Positions 9,367 through 18,188 of a stretch of 64,000 nt of DNA are shown in pieces (positions within the stretch are counted from its first letter, which is position 1; each line of letters begins with the position of its first letter). Below the pieces are notes generated by a model. The model did not search any database. It was not told where the DNA came from and saw only the letters and a list, made by a program, of their open reading frames with translations. A program made the position numbers and the translations under genes. Origin of the DNA: Oscillospiraceae bacterium (lineage in GTDB: Bacteria > Bacillota > Clostridia > Oscillospirales > Ruminococcaceae); contig JAAVIC010000033.1 in the NCBI GenBank assembly GCA_014799385.1, positions 213,335 to 277,334 of the forward strand, in the 5' to 3' direction.

Positions 9367-10043
9367 AACCACTTAAAACTCTTTATAGGAGCGAACCGCA
9401 CGATCGCCTTACCCATAATTGCGTCAACATCAATAAATCCAACCTCTTGAAGATTTCTGCTGTCATTGGAGGCATTGCGGTTGTCGCCCATCACAAAAAC
9501 ACAGTTCTCCGGAACAACGATTTCCTCGTTGTCCTGAAGCCAGCCATCATTGTGCAGATGAGTAAGATCCTTGATGTAATCCTCCTCCAGCAACTCATCA
9601 TTACGGTAAACATTGCCGTTTGCATAGTCGATACGCACGGTATCGCCGCCCTTGGCGATTACACGCTTAATAATAGGTTCACCGTACAAGCCGGTGTTCT
9701 TGTTTTTCAGCTTATTCGCTTGCACGATTACGATGTCACCATACTGCGGAGTATAGCAGAAATTCATCGCGATAACCTTATCGCCGTCAACTAATGTATC
9801 ATTCATAGAGGTTCCAGAAACTGTAATCGAACGAAAGAAAAACAGATTGATCACCAGCATTGCCGTCACCGCAAAAATCATACAGGACATCCACTCCAGA
9901 ATATCCGCGAACGGCTTTTTCGGTTCCTCGGGCTGTTCCTCGGACACCTCGGTACTGTCTGTATTATCGGTTATCTCCATCATAGCAGACCTTTTCTCAA
10001 GCTCTGCTATGATGGAGTCGATTTCTTCATCGGTTTCGTACAT
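9363..10043 (-). CDS. lepB: Signal peptidase I
   Basis: Membrane serine peptidase that removes signal peptides from secreted proteins. The N-terminal ~60 residues are acidic and cytoplasmic, longer than in B. subtilis SipS; one membrane segment follows (MIFAVTAMLVINLFFF). Catalytic Ser lies in VSGTSMNDTL and the general-base Lys in PIIKRVIAKGGD; the C-terminal box is VMGDNRNASNDSR. The frame extends to 10091, but ATG at 10043 has a GGAAGAGG site. Encoded between rplS and rbgA. Confidence 0.94.
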   Translation of the reverse strand: MYETDEEIDSIIAELEKRSAMMEITDNTDSTEVSEEQPEEPKKPFADILEWMSCMIFAVTAMLVINLFFFRSITVSGTSMNDTLVDGDKVIAMNFCYTPQYGDIVIVQANKLKNKNTGLYGEPIIKRVIAKGGDTVRIDYANGNVYRNDELLEEDYIKDLTHLHNDGWLQDNEEIVVPENCVFVMGDNRNASNDSRNLQEVGFIDVDAIMGKAIVRFAPIKSFKWL

Positions 10044-10118
10044 TTTCAGACCTCTTCCAAATTTCGGAAATATTCCCGCAAGTCCCCGCAAATCACGGGG
10101 AACGGGAACATTTTAGGA

Positions 10119-10460
10119 TTAAACCTTGGACTTAACCTTGGCTGCCTTGCCGACTCTGTCACGCAGATAGTACAGCTTCGCTCTTCTAACCTTACCGTTT
10201 CTTACTACCTCGACCTTATCAACGGACGGAGAGTGAATGGGGAAAACTCTCTCCACACCACAGCCGTGAGCAACACGTCTTACGGTGAAGGTTTCGTTGA
10301 TGCCGCCGTGCTTCTTTGCGATCACGGTGCCCTCAAACATCTGGATACGGCTCTTCTCGCCCTCCTTGATGTTTACGTAAACCTTTACGTAGTCGCCGAT
10401 TTCGATCTGCGGAGCGGTTTCCTTCATACTGCTCTGTTCAATGAGTTTTAATGCGTCCAT
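10119..10460 (-). CDS. rplS: 50S ribosomal protein L19
   Basis: Binds at the 30S-50S interface of the ribosome. The 113-residue length and the motifs [49 protein letters not shown] and a basic C-terminus identify L19. ATG at 10460 has AGGAGG upstream. It is the first gene of the long minus-strand operon and has a ~200-nt untranslated leader and a clear promoter. Confidence 0.97.
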   Translation of the reverse strand: MDALKLIEQSSMKETAPQIEIGDYVKVYVNIKEGEKSRIQMFEGTVIAKKHGGINETFTVRRVAHGCGVERVFPIHSPSVDKVEVVRNGKVRRAKLYYLRDRVGKAAKVKSKV

Positions 10461-10663
10461 ATTTTCCTCCTATGGCTTTTCGGGCATTCTTGAATCCGGC
10501 TTATCCGGGCTGGGACTCTGCAAATCCCGCCGCGAGTTGATTCCCGCGATTTCAGCGGACTGTCCGTTTTTAATGTTTGGCGTTTCCGCCGCGCATTAAC
10601 ACACGCCGAACTGCCGTAATATCCCAATATCTGGGCATAGCAATCCCGACGGATACTAAATGC
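10461..10663 (-). promoter_or_regulatory. Structured 5' leader of rplS, candidate L19 leader
   Basis: About 200 nt lie between the inferred transcription start and the rplS start codon with no open frame. The RNA is GC-rich compared with the promoter, and contains short inverted repeats (CGGACAGTCCG; CGCGGGAATCAACTCGCG). L19 leaders that bind their own protein are known in Firmicutes, so autoregulation is plausible; I cannot confirm that this RNA matches that family. Confidence 0.5.
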
Positions 10664-10669
10664 CTTATT

Positions 10670-10698
10670 ATTATAACACTTTCCGTAAAAAAAATCAA
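10670..10698 (-). promoter_or_regulatory. Promoter of the rplS operon
   Basis: Minus-strand TTGATT (10693-10698), a 17-base spacer and a perfect TATAAT (10670-10675). It is the only strong promoter I found before the ten-gene rplS to clpX block. Confidence 0.85.
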
Positions 10699-10749
10699 GA
10701 GGTTTTTATCAAATATTTACAAATTTTTAAGTAATTTTCACATTTGCGG

Positions 10750-11817
10750 CTAAAAGGGTAAGAATTTCAAGTAAAGCTCATCGAATTGATGTAGAAATTC
10801 TTCGGTGCGTTCTCGGGATTTTTGTGCAATTTGCACAGTCTTTGTGCGTTCGCTTTCACTTTCCAGGCACTTGATGATTCCGTTTTCGACAGAGCTGCGG
10901 CAAAATTTCGCGTTTCCAAGCCGTTCGGGAATTGCTCCCAAGGCGCACATCGCGGCGATTCCGCCCGAATTGGCGAACGGCTCTCCCGAAAAATACGCGT
11001 TACCGGTTTCGGGGAGCAGTGACAAAGCCGCCGCAGACTTTGCCTTGTCCGTTTGGATAGCGCGAATGTCGGCTTGCGAGATATAAAAATCCTCACCGAT
11101 ATAAAACAAATCGCGATCGGTCATTATCCCGTCACTGTCCAGAATACCCATATCGCGCATATGAAGAGCTGTCATCAGCGCCGCGCACGGAGAGATTCCG
11201 ATGCTTTCCGTATCGCCCGCGACCTGATACATCAACGTTCCGTTGTCTTGCTCCGACACGGCGATTATCGCGCCGTTTGCGGAGGGTATTCCGCTCTCCA
11301 GACCGCTGCCGTCAAACGCTCCCGAAAGCGGAAAAACCGCGCACGAAATGCTCCCGTCGCTCTTTACCGCCACGGAGAGTGTGCGCCCAAAATCAGCGAA
11401 AACGCAGTCCTCATCGGGCAGCGTCAGCAGCGCGGCAGTGAGCCGCCCGCTTATTGCTGCGGAAATAAACGGCAGGATAAAAATCTCGGTCTGCGGACGC
11501 AGGAACCAATCCGAGGACGAAAAATTCCGCTCAAGAACCCCGGAAATATGAACTCCCGCAGCTATTCCGACGCTATTAACCATCGCGGCGGAAATGCCAT
11601 GCTCGCGCATTGCGGTGACAATCAGCCGCCGAAGTGTTTCCTCCGCATTGTTCGGAGCGATCTTTTCGCCAACCAAAACGCTCCGCGCGCAGACCTCCGA
11701 ACGCTCCAAATCGTAGAATGCCGCCGAAACGCAGCTCTCCGAAATGTCAACGGAAATGCCGATTTCGCCGTGTTCCTCCGTAAATTTCTCGCTGATAATG
11801 CGTTTTTGTGAAATCAA
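10750..11817 (-). CDS. ASKHA-domain protein, RACo/DUF4445-like, lacking the ferredoxin domain
   Basis: The 355-residue product resembles the C-terminal ASKHA part of reductive activators of corrinoid proteins: GEIGISVDISESCVSAA at the first phosphate loop, a middle SGAFDGSGLESGIPSANGAI segment, and YISQADIRAIQTDKAKSAA. The 2Fe-2S domain that carries the electron in true RACo proteins is absent, so it may act on a different partner or simply bind nucleotide. The start appears to be a TTG with GGGGTGACGG upstream. It ends 52 bases before the rplS promoter, so its transcript probably enters that operon. Confidence 0.72.
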   Translation of the reverse strand: MISQKRIISEKFTEEHGEIGISVDISESCVSAAFYDLERSEVCARSVLVGEKIAPNNAEETLRRLIVTAMREHGISAAMVNSVGIAAGVHISGVLERNFSSSDWFLRPQTEIFILPFISAAISGRLTAALLTLPDEDCVFADFGRTLSVAVKSDGSISCAVFPLSGAFDGSGLESGIPSANGAIIAVSEQDNGTLMYQVAGDTESIGISPCAALMTALHMRDMGILDSDGIMTDRDLFYIGEDFYISQADIRAIQTDKAKSAAALSLLPETGNAYFSGEPFANSGGIAAMCALGAIPERLGNAKFCRSSVENGIIKCLESESERTKTVQIAQKSRERTEEFLHQFDELYLKFLPF

Positions 11818-11841
11818 ACCGTCACCCCGTTCACCGCTGTA

Positions 11842-12330
11842 TCACAGCTTGTATTTTTTAAGTGTATCTGCGGAATTGAACATCTTTACCGATTCATTGA
11901 GCATTTCTTCTATGTAATCACCGTCGCCCATTGTTGCAAAGAAAAGTACATCTTCCCTGTTATAGCCGCTATTCGTGAACACCTCATCGGGAAGAGCCTT
12001 AATGTTCTTTTCGAGAACGGCAAGCACCGCCTTAGCGAACTCCCACTTTTCGTCTGAGCGTTCGAGGAGGTTTATATCCTTTGACGCGTCCACAACGTCA
12101 ACAAGCGGCTGATAAAGAAAATCCGGATGGATTCCTTTTTTCCAATCGTAAAATTCATCTATTTTATACGTGTACTTCCACGACAGATAAAATCCGTAAA
12201 AATCATCGGTGGTTATAAAACCAACTGCGCAGTATTTTTTCTTTCTTTTCAAGCCAAGTATCTTTTCGATTGTTTCCGATAGGTTTTCGGCAACCGCCGC
12301 GTCAAATTTTTCAAACCTTGAAATGTCCAT
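11842..12330 (-). CDS. Hypothetical protein, possibly DUF4303-like
   Basis: A 162-residue soluble protein with the pattern of small orphan proteins: aromatic centre YCAVGFITTDDFYGFYLSWK, then WEFAKAVLAVLEKNIKALPD and LFFATMGDGD. The layout resembles DUF4303, whose function is unknown. Start supported by AAGGGG. It is co-directional with the 169-residue gene upstream (gap 17 bases), so the two form a pair. Confidence 0.62.
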   Translation of the reverse strand: MDISRFEKFDAAVAENLSETIEKILGLKRKKKYCAVGFITTDDFYGFYLSWKYTYKIDEFYDWKKGIHPDFLYQPLVDVVDASKDINLLERSDEKWEFAKAVLAVLEKNIKALPDEVFTNSGYNREDVLFFATMGDGDYIEEMLNESVKMFNSADTLKKYKL

Positions 12331-12347
12331 TCTTTCCCCTTGCTCGG

Positions 12348-12857
12348 TTACACCTTTTTAAGATGCTCGTACACTGCCATAATGGTGTCATCGCCGGTTT
12401 GGAGGAATCTCCCAATTGGATTCATAATCAGCGCATTTTCTCCTTTATAAGCGATTCCCATTCCCATATTGGTATTCACCCATTGACCGCCTATATTCTT
12501 GATTATTACAATGCCGAAATATCCCGTGGCTTGCTTTACCGTTGTTTTGAAAAACTCATCGGGCGGCGGATTCTCGGCGAACATTTTGCGCAGTGCGTTC
12601 AGTATTCCCAAAAACACAGGCAGACAACGCTCGTCAAAATCGATTTCTTGATTGCATCTGTTTTTCGCGAAGTCGATGAAATCCAGCGCGTATCCCAGCA
12701 TCGAAAACTCGTGTGTGGGCACGGAACGCTTTCCCTGCTTGAAAAGTTCCATCTGCTCGGACAGACAGCGATCCAATTCTGCGGGTGATAAAGAATAATC
12801 AAACTCGCTCGGAATAGGTTCGCCGATTTCCAGATTAATTTCATTATTTGACATCAT
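12348..12857 (-). CDS. Hypothetical protein, 169 aa
   Basis: An unrecognised soluble protein, acidic at the N-terminus and with a C-terminal hydrophobic/Gly-rich part (GYFGIVIIKNIGGQWV, then NMGMGIAYKGENALIM). It follows a good promoter at 12903-12931 and a GGAGA site; either of two adjacent ATG codons could be used. Paired with the downstream 162-residue gene. Like the 1-1880 group, this pair has the look of orphan immunity-type genes, but there is no toxin beside it. Confidence 0.65.
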   Translation of the reverse strand: MMSNNEINLEIGEPIPSEFDYSLSPAELDRCLSEQMELFKQGKRSVPTHEFSMLGYALDFIDFAKNRCNQEIDFDERCLPVFLGILNALRKMFAENPPPDEFFKTTVKQATGYFGIVIIKNIGGQWVNTNMGMGIAYKGENALIMNPIGRFLQTGDDTIMAVYEHLKKV

Positions 12858-12902
12858 AATTTCTCCTTTTGCGATTTACTGTAAGGATATTGCGCTGCTT
12901 TT

Positions 12903-12931
12903 ATTATATCACATCTTTACAATTTTTGCAA
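12903..12931 (-). promoter_or_regulatory. Divergent promoter, leftward
   Basis: Minus-strand TTGCAA (12926-12931), 17-base spacer, TATAAT (12903-12908). It drives the 169- and 162-residue gene pair and stands back to back with the trmL promoter, with 18 bases between the two -35 boxes. Confidence 0.82.
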
Positions 12932-12949
12932 GTATTTTCAAAAAATCTA

Positions 12950-12978
12950 TTGCAAAAGCTGTTATTTTATGTTATAAT
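12950..12978 (+). promoter_or_regulatory. Promoter of trmL
   Basis: TTGCAA (12950-12955), 17-base spacer, TATAAT (12973-12978). The 20 bases TGTTATAATTATAAGGTATA around the -10 box are identical to those at the iscS promoter. Confidence 0.85.
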
Positions 12979-13010
12979 TATAAGGTATAATGTATGAGAG
13001 AGGTATTCAA

Positions 13011-13514
13011 ATGGAACTGAACATCGTTCTCGGAGAGCCGCAGATTCCGCAGAACACGGGAAACATCGCGCGAACCTGCGCCGTTACGGGCGCGCGTCTG
13101 CACATTATAAAGCCGATGGGATTTGAACCCACCGACAAGCAGCTTAAACGCGCGGGATTGGATTATTGGCATTATCTGGATATTACCTATTATGAGGGAT
13201 TTGAGGACTTTTTTGCAAGTACGGACGGGCAGCTTTACTTCTTTTCAACCAAGGCTCAGAATCGTTATTGCGATGTGAAGTACCCCGATAAGTGCTATAT
13301 TATTTTCGGTCGCGAGGACGCGGGTCTTCCCGAGGAGATTCTTGTTCGGCACAAGAACGACTGCGTGCGGATTCCGATGATGCCCACGCTGCGCAGCTTG
13401 AATCTCTCCAACAGCGTCGCGATTGCGGCATACGAAGTTCTGCGGCAGTGGGATTTCCCCGAGCTTCAAAGCTATGGCAGCCTTACAAAATTTGATTGGT
13501 CGCAGGTAAATTAA
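13011..13514 (+). CDS. trmL: tRNA (cytidine/uridine(34)-2'-O)-methyltransferase TrmL
   Basis: SPOUT-class enzyme that methylates the ribose of the wobble base in certain leucine tRNAs. The 167-residue product begins MELNIVLGEPQIPQNTGNIA, the family signature, and carries the knot motifs YIIFGREDAGLPEEIL and RIPMMPTLRSLNLSNSVAI. ATG at 13011 has GAGAGAGG upstream; an earlier in-frame ATG at 12990 lacks a site and lies too near the promoter. Confidence 0.95.
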   Translation: MELNIVLGEPQIPQNTGNIARTCAVTGARLHIIKPMGFEPTDKQLKRAGLDYWHYLDITYYEGFEDFFASTDGQLYFFSTKAQNRYCDVKYPDKCYIIFGREDAGLPEEILVRHKNDCVRIPMMPTLRSLNLSNSVAIAAYEVLRQWDFPELQSYGSLTKFDWSQVN

Positions 13515-13537
13515 ACCTCGTCCGGAAAGGGATAAAT

Positions 13538-14410
13538 ATGAACGAAAAAGTCAGAATCATCACAGACAGCGGGTGTGACATCTCCCCCGAAGCGGAAAAA
13601 GAATGGGAGAAATACCTTGTAGTAATGCCGTTTGCGGTAACGATCAACGGAGAAACAAAACTCGACCGCTCGGAAATCCTTCCCGATGAGTTTTACCAAA
13701 TCCTGAAAGAAAACGATGAAATTCCCAAACATTCCCAAATCACGCAGATTCAGTTTGAGGACAAGTACCGTGAATTGTACAACGAGGGCGTTCGTGAAAT
13801 CATCGTGGACGTAATTAACAGCCGCGGCTCACAAACCTTCTCACAGGCTCAGATCGCCGCCGAAAACATCAAGGACGAGCTGCCCGATCTCAAAATTTAC
13901 ACTGTGGACGGCAGAAACTATACCCTCGCTTACGGTTATCCTGTTTTGGAGGCATGCAAAAAGCTCGCCGAGGGACAGGCCGTGCAGAGCGTTGTAAGTT
14001 ATCTCGAAGACTGGGCAAGCCATTCCGAGGCGTTTATCATCGGCTTCGGTCTGCGGCATATGAAAAAATCGGGCAGAATCTCTGCGGCAGCATCTTTTTT
14101 GGGAGAGCTTATGGGGCTTAAACCGCTCATCATCTTGTATGACGGTGTAACAGAGGTGCTTAAAAAGGCTCGCGGAAACAAGGCGGTAATCGATGCGGCA
14201 GTGGAAACCATCTCGCAGCGTATGATTCCCAAAACGCCGTACTGTGTGGTCACCACCACCTGCCCCGAGCAAGAAAAGGAATTCATCGACAAGATGACAA
14301 AGAAAGTCGGATACCCGCCCGAAATGGTGGAAAAATGCGGCGTTGTTGTAAGCTGCAATGCGGGTCCCGAATTTATCGGGGTGCTTACCAGAGGGCAAGA
14401 GCGCGAATAA
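13538..14410 (+). CDS. DegV family fatty-acid-binding protein
   Basis: A 290-residue DegV protein, a family that binds fatty acids (the FakB subunits of fatty-acid kinase belong here). The first domain opens VRIITDSGCDISPEAEKEW, followed by PDEFYQILKENDEIPKHSQI with the conserved T/S-Q segment, and the second domain has IGFGLRHMKKSGRISAAASF. No fakA-like kinase gene is nearby. Start supported by GGAAAGGG; 23 bases after trmL. Confidence 0.92.
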   Translation: MNEKVRIITDSGCDISPEAEKEWEKYLVVMPFAVTINGETKLDRSEILPDEFYQILKENDEIPKHSQITQIQFEDKYRELYNEGVREIIVDVINSRGSQTFSQAQIAAENIKDELPDLKIYTVDGRNYTLAYGYPVLEACKKLAEGQAVQSVVSYLEDWASHSEAFIIGFGLRHMKKSGRISAAASFLGELMGLKPLIILYDGVTEVLKKARGNKAVIDAAVETISQRMIPKTPYCVVTTTCPEQEKEFIDKMTKKVGYPPEMVEKCGVVVSCNAGPEFIGVLTRGQERE

Positions 14411-14437
14411 TTTCCGACATTGTAAAGGAGAACTTTT

Positions 14438-15304
14438 GTGGGCGAAGCGTTTAAGTATATAGGCGATATTATCGCGAATTTCCTAAGAATCGTTCAGTCG
14501 ATAACCATTTTCGATGTATTGGATATCTTGATGCTGACGTTTCTCATCTACTTCCTTATCAAACTGATGCGTGAAACCCGCGCAATGCAGCTTTTGAAGG
14601 GAATCTTCCTGATTGTTGTGGTTTTCATTCTGGTACAGATTTTTAACCTCAAGACTATGGGATTCCTGATTGACAATTTCTTACAGGTGGGAATCATCGC
14701 GATCATTATCGTGTTTCAGCCCGAGCTTCGCCGAATCCTTGAAAAGGTTGGGCGTACAAAGGTAAGCACGATCGCGGGGGTTATCGATAAAAGCGGAGAT
14801 GGTTCGGCGCGCGACAAGGCGATTTTCGGAATTGCAGACGCGTGCTCCCGTTTGCACGACAGCAAGACCGGCGCGCTTATCGTTATCGAGCGTCAGACCA
14901 AGCTCGGTGACATCATCGAAAAGGAAACGACCAGCGTCATCAATGCCGAATGCGAACCGGAGCTGTTCTGCAACCTGTTCTACAACAAGGCTCCGCTTCA
15001 TGACGGCGCGGTGATTATCCGCAACAATCGAATTTACGCGGCGGGCTGCTTTCTGCCGAACACCCAAAAAGACCAATATCTCTCCACGGATCTAGGCTCA
15101 CGTCATAGAGCGGCGGTTGGAATGAGCGAAAATTCCGACGCGCTTGTTATCGTGGTTTCCGAGGAAACGGGAAACATCTCAGTTGCGCTCGATGGACAGC
15201 TCACCCGCAATCAAACGCGCGAGGGGCTGATTGCTATTCTGCGCAAATATATGCCCGAAAGCTCTTCTGACAAAAAGAAAACCAATCACACGAAATCAAA
15301 ATAA
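14438..15304 (+). CDS. cdaA: Diadenylate cyclase CdaA
   Basis: Membrane enzyme that makes cyclic di-AMP from ATP. It starts at GTG with AAAGGAG upstream. Three membrane segments in the first ~90 residues (FDVLDILMLTFLIYFLIKL; GIFLIVVVFILVQIF; VGIIAIIIVF) precede the DAC domain with LHDGAVIIRNNRIYAAGC and the GSRHRAAVGMSE motif. The length, 288 aa, is typical. It is followed by cdaR, its regulator, but not by glmM, which usually completes this operon. Confidence 0.96.
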   Translation: MGEAFKYIGDIIANFLRIVQSITIFDVLDILMLTFLIYFLIKLMRETRAMQLLKGIFLIVVVFILVQIFNLKTMGFLIDNFLQVGIIAIIIVFQPELRRILEKVGRTKVSTIAGVIDKSGDGSARDKAIFGIADACSRLHDSKTGALIVIERQTKLGDIIEKETTSVINAECEPELFCNLFYNKAPLHDGAVIIRNNRIYAAGCFLPNTQKDQYLSTDLGSRHRAAVGMSENSDALVIVVSEETGNISVALDGQLTRNQTREGLIAILRKYMPESSSDKKKTNHTKSK

Positions 15305-15316
15305 GGGGGAATAACG

Positions 15317-16588
15317 TTGTTAAACATATTAAAGAATTTTCTGAACGATGTAAAAAAGAATTACAAAACGCTTATTCTCGCATTTATACTTTCTGCGATA
15401 TTTTGGCTGTTTGTATCGATTCAAGTACTGCCCTCAATAGAGCGCACAATCGGCAATATCCCCCTGGAAGCGCCGCTTACCGAGTATATGACTCAGCACA
15501 ATCTTCAGATTGTCAATGTAACATACGATGAAATCAACATAAACATTGAGGGTAAGCGTTACGATATAACAGGGCTTGACGCAAATGACTTTTTCGCATC
15601 GGTGGATTTGTCGTCAATCAGAACGGCGGGTTCTTATACACTGCCGCTTTCGGTATCCTCCAAAAGCGACCGAAGCTGTACGATTACCAATATAGAGCCG
15701 AGCAAGATAACGCTTGAAATTGATGAGATAATTTCAAAAGAGTTTCCAATCAAGGGCAAAGCCCCCGATATACGCGTCCCCGAAGGATATTATCCAAGCG
15801 ATATTACAACCACACCCGCGACAATCACGCTTACGGGTTCGGCAAGCAAAATCAACCAGGTAACCGAAATAGAAGCGCGCAGCACCTATCATGGAGAGAT
15901 TTCCGAAACCTATAATACGGGAAGTGAGATTTTCATTTACGGAGCGGGCGGTGTGAGAATGTCTACCGAGGGAATAACGCTTTCCACCAACAGCGTTTCG
16001 GTGAATATCCCTATATTCAAGCAGAAGGAGCTGCCGCTGAGTTTTACACTGACGGGATTCCCAAGCAATTTTGATGTAGACAGTCTGAAATATGAAATTC
16101 AGCCGAAAACACTTACCATTGCAGCTCCCGATGTATCCATCGATAATCTCAGCGAGCTGAACATCGGCGCGATTGACATTTCAGACATCACCGTAAACTC
16201 GCCGAACAGCTTCATTCCGATTGTCCTCCCCGATGGATACAAGAACCTTTCGGGCAACAACACCGCACGAATCGAGTGGAAATTCGATGATTATATGAAA
16301 CGCACCTTTACCGTTGACAGGGAAAACTTCGCTATAATAAATGTTCCGAATAATTACGATGTTCGGTTTATCACCGAACAGCTTGAGGTAACAATCATCG
16401 GACCTGCCGATGCAATATCCGACCTTTCCGCAGCCGATATTACAGTCACGGCAAATATGCTTGGACAATCTATTCACGCAGGCTCTCAGGATGTCCCGGT
16501 TTCGTTGCGGATCAACGGAACAAATCAAACGTGCTGGGCTTCGGGAAGCTACAAGGTAACTGTAAGCGCGTCAACAAGGGGCACATAA
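15317..16588 (+). CDS. cdaR: YbbR-domain regulator of CdaA
   Basis: Extracytoplasmic protein tethered by one N-terminal membrane segment (LILAFILSAIFWLFVSIQVL) and built from repeated YbbR domains (423 aa). In Bacillus and Listeria, CdaR binds CdaA and tunes cyclic di-AMP output. It starts at TTG after AAGGGGG, 12 bases after cdaA, so the two are co-translated. The rare TTG start may help keep its level low relative to CdaA, which is inference. Confidence 0.92.
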   Translation: MLNILKNFLNDVKKNYKTLILAFILSAIFWLFVSIQVLPSIERTIGNIPLEAPLTEYMTQHNLQIVNVTYDEININIEGKRYDITGLDANDFFASVDLSSIRTAGSYTLPLSVSSKSDRSCTITNIEPSKITLEIDEIISKEFPIKGKAPDIRVPEGYYPSDITTTPATITLTGSASKINQVTEIEARSTYHGEISETYNTGSEIFIYGAGGVRMSTEGITLSTNSVSVNIPIFKQKELPLSFTLTGFPSNFDVDSLKYEIQPKTLTIAAPDVSIDNLSELNIGAIDISDITVNSPNSFIPIVLPDGYKNLSGNNTARIEWKFDDYMKRTFTVDRENFAIINVPNNYDVRFITEQLEVTIIGPADAISDLSAADITVTANMLGQSIHAGSQDVPVSLRINGTNQTCWASGSYKVTVSASTRGT

Positions 16589-16592
16589 TAAC

Positions 16593-18176
16593 GTGGCAAT
16601 TATAGTATCACAAATCAAAACGGGATTGGAGCAGCCGCGCGAATACGCGATAACTCGTGCGGCACGTGAATTGCGGCTCTCCGATAACGAAATCAAATCA
16701 TCGAAAATCTACAAAACCTCCGTGGACGCGCGCCACGAGGTGAATTTCGTAAGTTCGGTGTATTTTGAGCTTCACAACTCGGCAAAGGAACGTTCCCTCG
16801 CCGAAAAACACGCAAATGTCAAACTCTTCACGCCGTGTGAATTTACGGTAAACTGTGGTAATAAACCGCTTGACGGGGATATTTTCATTGCGGGATTCGG
16901 TCCAGCGGGAATGTTCTGCGCATTGACGCTGTGCGAGTTCGGCTACAAACCCGTGGTTCTGGAGCGCGGTGCGGCAATGGACGAGAGAATCCGCGCGGTT
17001 TCGGATTATTGGGAAAACGGTGCGCTCGACCCGAAAACCAACGTTCAGTTCGGCGAGGGCGGCGCGGGAACTTTTTCGGACGGAAAGCTCACCACACGAA
17101 TCAACGACCCTCTCTGCACGCGTGTGTTGGAGAAGCTCTGCGAGTTCGGCGCGCCCGAGGAAATTCTCACGAAAGCCAAACCGCATATCGGCACGGATAA
17201 TCTGCGCGGAATCGTGAAAAATCTCCGACAGCGAATCATCGAATTGGGCGGAGAGGTGCGTTTTTTGTCTCCGCTCGAAAACATCGAAATCTGCAACGGA
17301 AAAATCCGTTCAATAAGCTCGGAAGGCGCGGAGCTTCGATGCGGCGCATTGGTTCTCTCTATCGGGCATTCGGCGCACGATACATTTCAAATGCTGCTGA
17401 AAAACGGTGTAAAACTCGTTCCGAAGCCGTTTTCAGTTGGTGCAAGAATCGAACATCTCCAAGCGGATATCGACAAATCACTGTACGGTAAATTTGCCGG
17501 TCACCCTGCCCTGCCGCCTGCCGAATACGCACTCTCCTACCGTGAAAACGGACGGGGAGTTTACACATTCTGTATGTGTCCGGGCGGATTTGTGGTTGCG
17601 TCCGCAAGCTCCGCCGGTAGCATTGTAACCAATGGTATGAGCTACTTCGACCGCGCGGGAGCGAATGCCAACAGCGCGGTTCTGGTATCGGTTTCCACCG
17701 ATGACTTCGGAAACGAGCCGCTTTCGGGCGCGGACTTCATTTGGCGGTTGGAATCCAAGACTTATGAGATGAGTGGAAACGGTAAAGCTCCCGCAATGCT
17801 GACACGGGAGTTCCTCGGCGAGAACGGCGGAATGTCATTGGGACGCGTAATTCCCACCTATTCGCTCGGAGTTCAGCAATGCGATCTCCGCGAGCTGTTC
17901 CCCGATTTTGTAAGCGAGTATCTTGCAAAAGGAATCCGTCAATTCGAGCGCAGAATACGTGGATTTTCGGACAGTGACAGCATTCTGACCGCAATCGAGA
18001 CCCGAACCTCCAGCCCCGTGAGGATCCCGAGGAACGAGCTTTTCGAGGCGGAGACCTGCGAGAACCTCTACCCTTGCGGCGAGGGCGCGGGGTATGCGGG
18101 CGGGATAATGTCCGCAGCGGTGGATGGAATCAAAACCGCCGTTAAAATAATGGAAAAATTCGCGCCAAACGCGTGA
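16593..18176 (+). CDS. NAD(P)/FAD-dependent oxidoreductase, COG2509-type
   Basis: A 527-residue flavoprotein of the uncharacterised FAD dehydrogenase family. An N-terminal ~90-residue domain (MAIIVSQIKTGLEQPREYAI) precedes the FAD-binding GFGPAGMFCALTL loop, then VQFGEGGAGTFSDGKLTTRI, VLSIGHSAHDTFQML, and the C-terminal GEGAGYAGGIMSAAVDGI. The substrate is unknown; Oscillospirales genomes commonly have it. GTG start, four bases after cdaR. It occupies the place where glmM would be expected. Confidence 0.9.
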   Translation: MAIIVSQIKTGLEQPREYAITRAARELRLSDNEIKSSKIYKTSVDARHEVNFVSSVYFELHNSAKERSLAEKHANVKLFTPCEFTVNCGNKPLDGDIFIAGFGPAGMFCALTLCEFGYKPVVLERGAAMDERIRAVSDYWENGALDPKTNVQFGEGGAGTFSDGKLTTRINDPLCTRVLEKLCEFGAPEEILTKAKPHIGTDNLRGIVKNLRQRIIELGGEVRFLSPLENIEICNGKIRSISSEGAELRCGALVLSIGHSAHDTFQMLLKNGVKLVPKPFSVGARIEHLQADIDKSLYGKFAGHPALPPAEYALSYRENGRGVYTFCMCPGGFVVASASSAGSIVTNGMSYFDRAGANANSAVLVSVSTDDFGNEPLSGADFIWRLESKTYEMSGNGKAPAMLTREFLGENGGMSLGRVIPTYSLGVQQCDLRELFPDFVSEYLAKGIRQFERRIRGFSDSDSILTAIETRTSSPVRIPRNELFEAETCENLYPCGEGAGYAGGIMSAAVDGIKTAVKIMEKFAPNA

Positions 18177-18188
18177 ATCGGAGGATAT

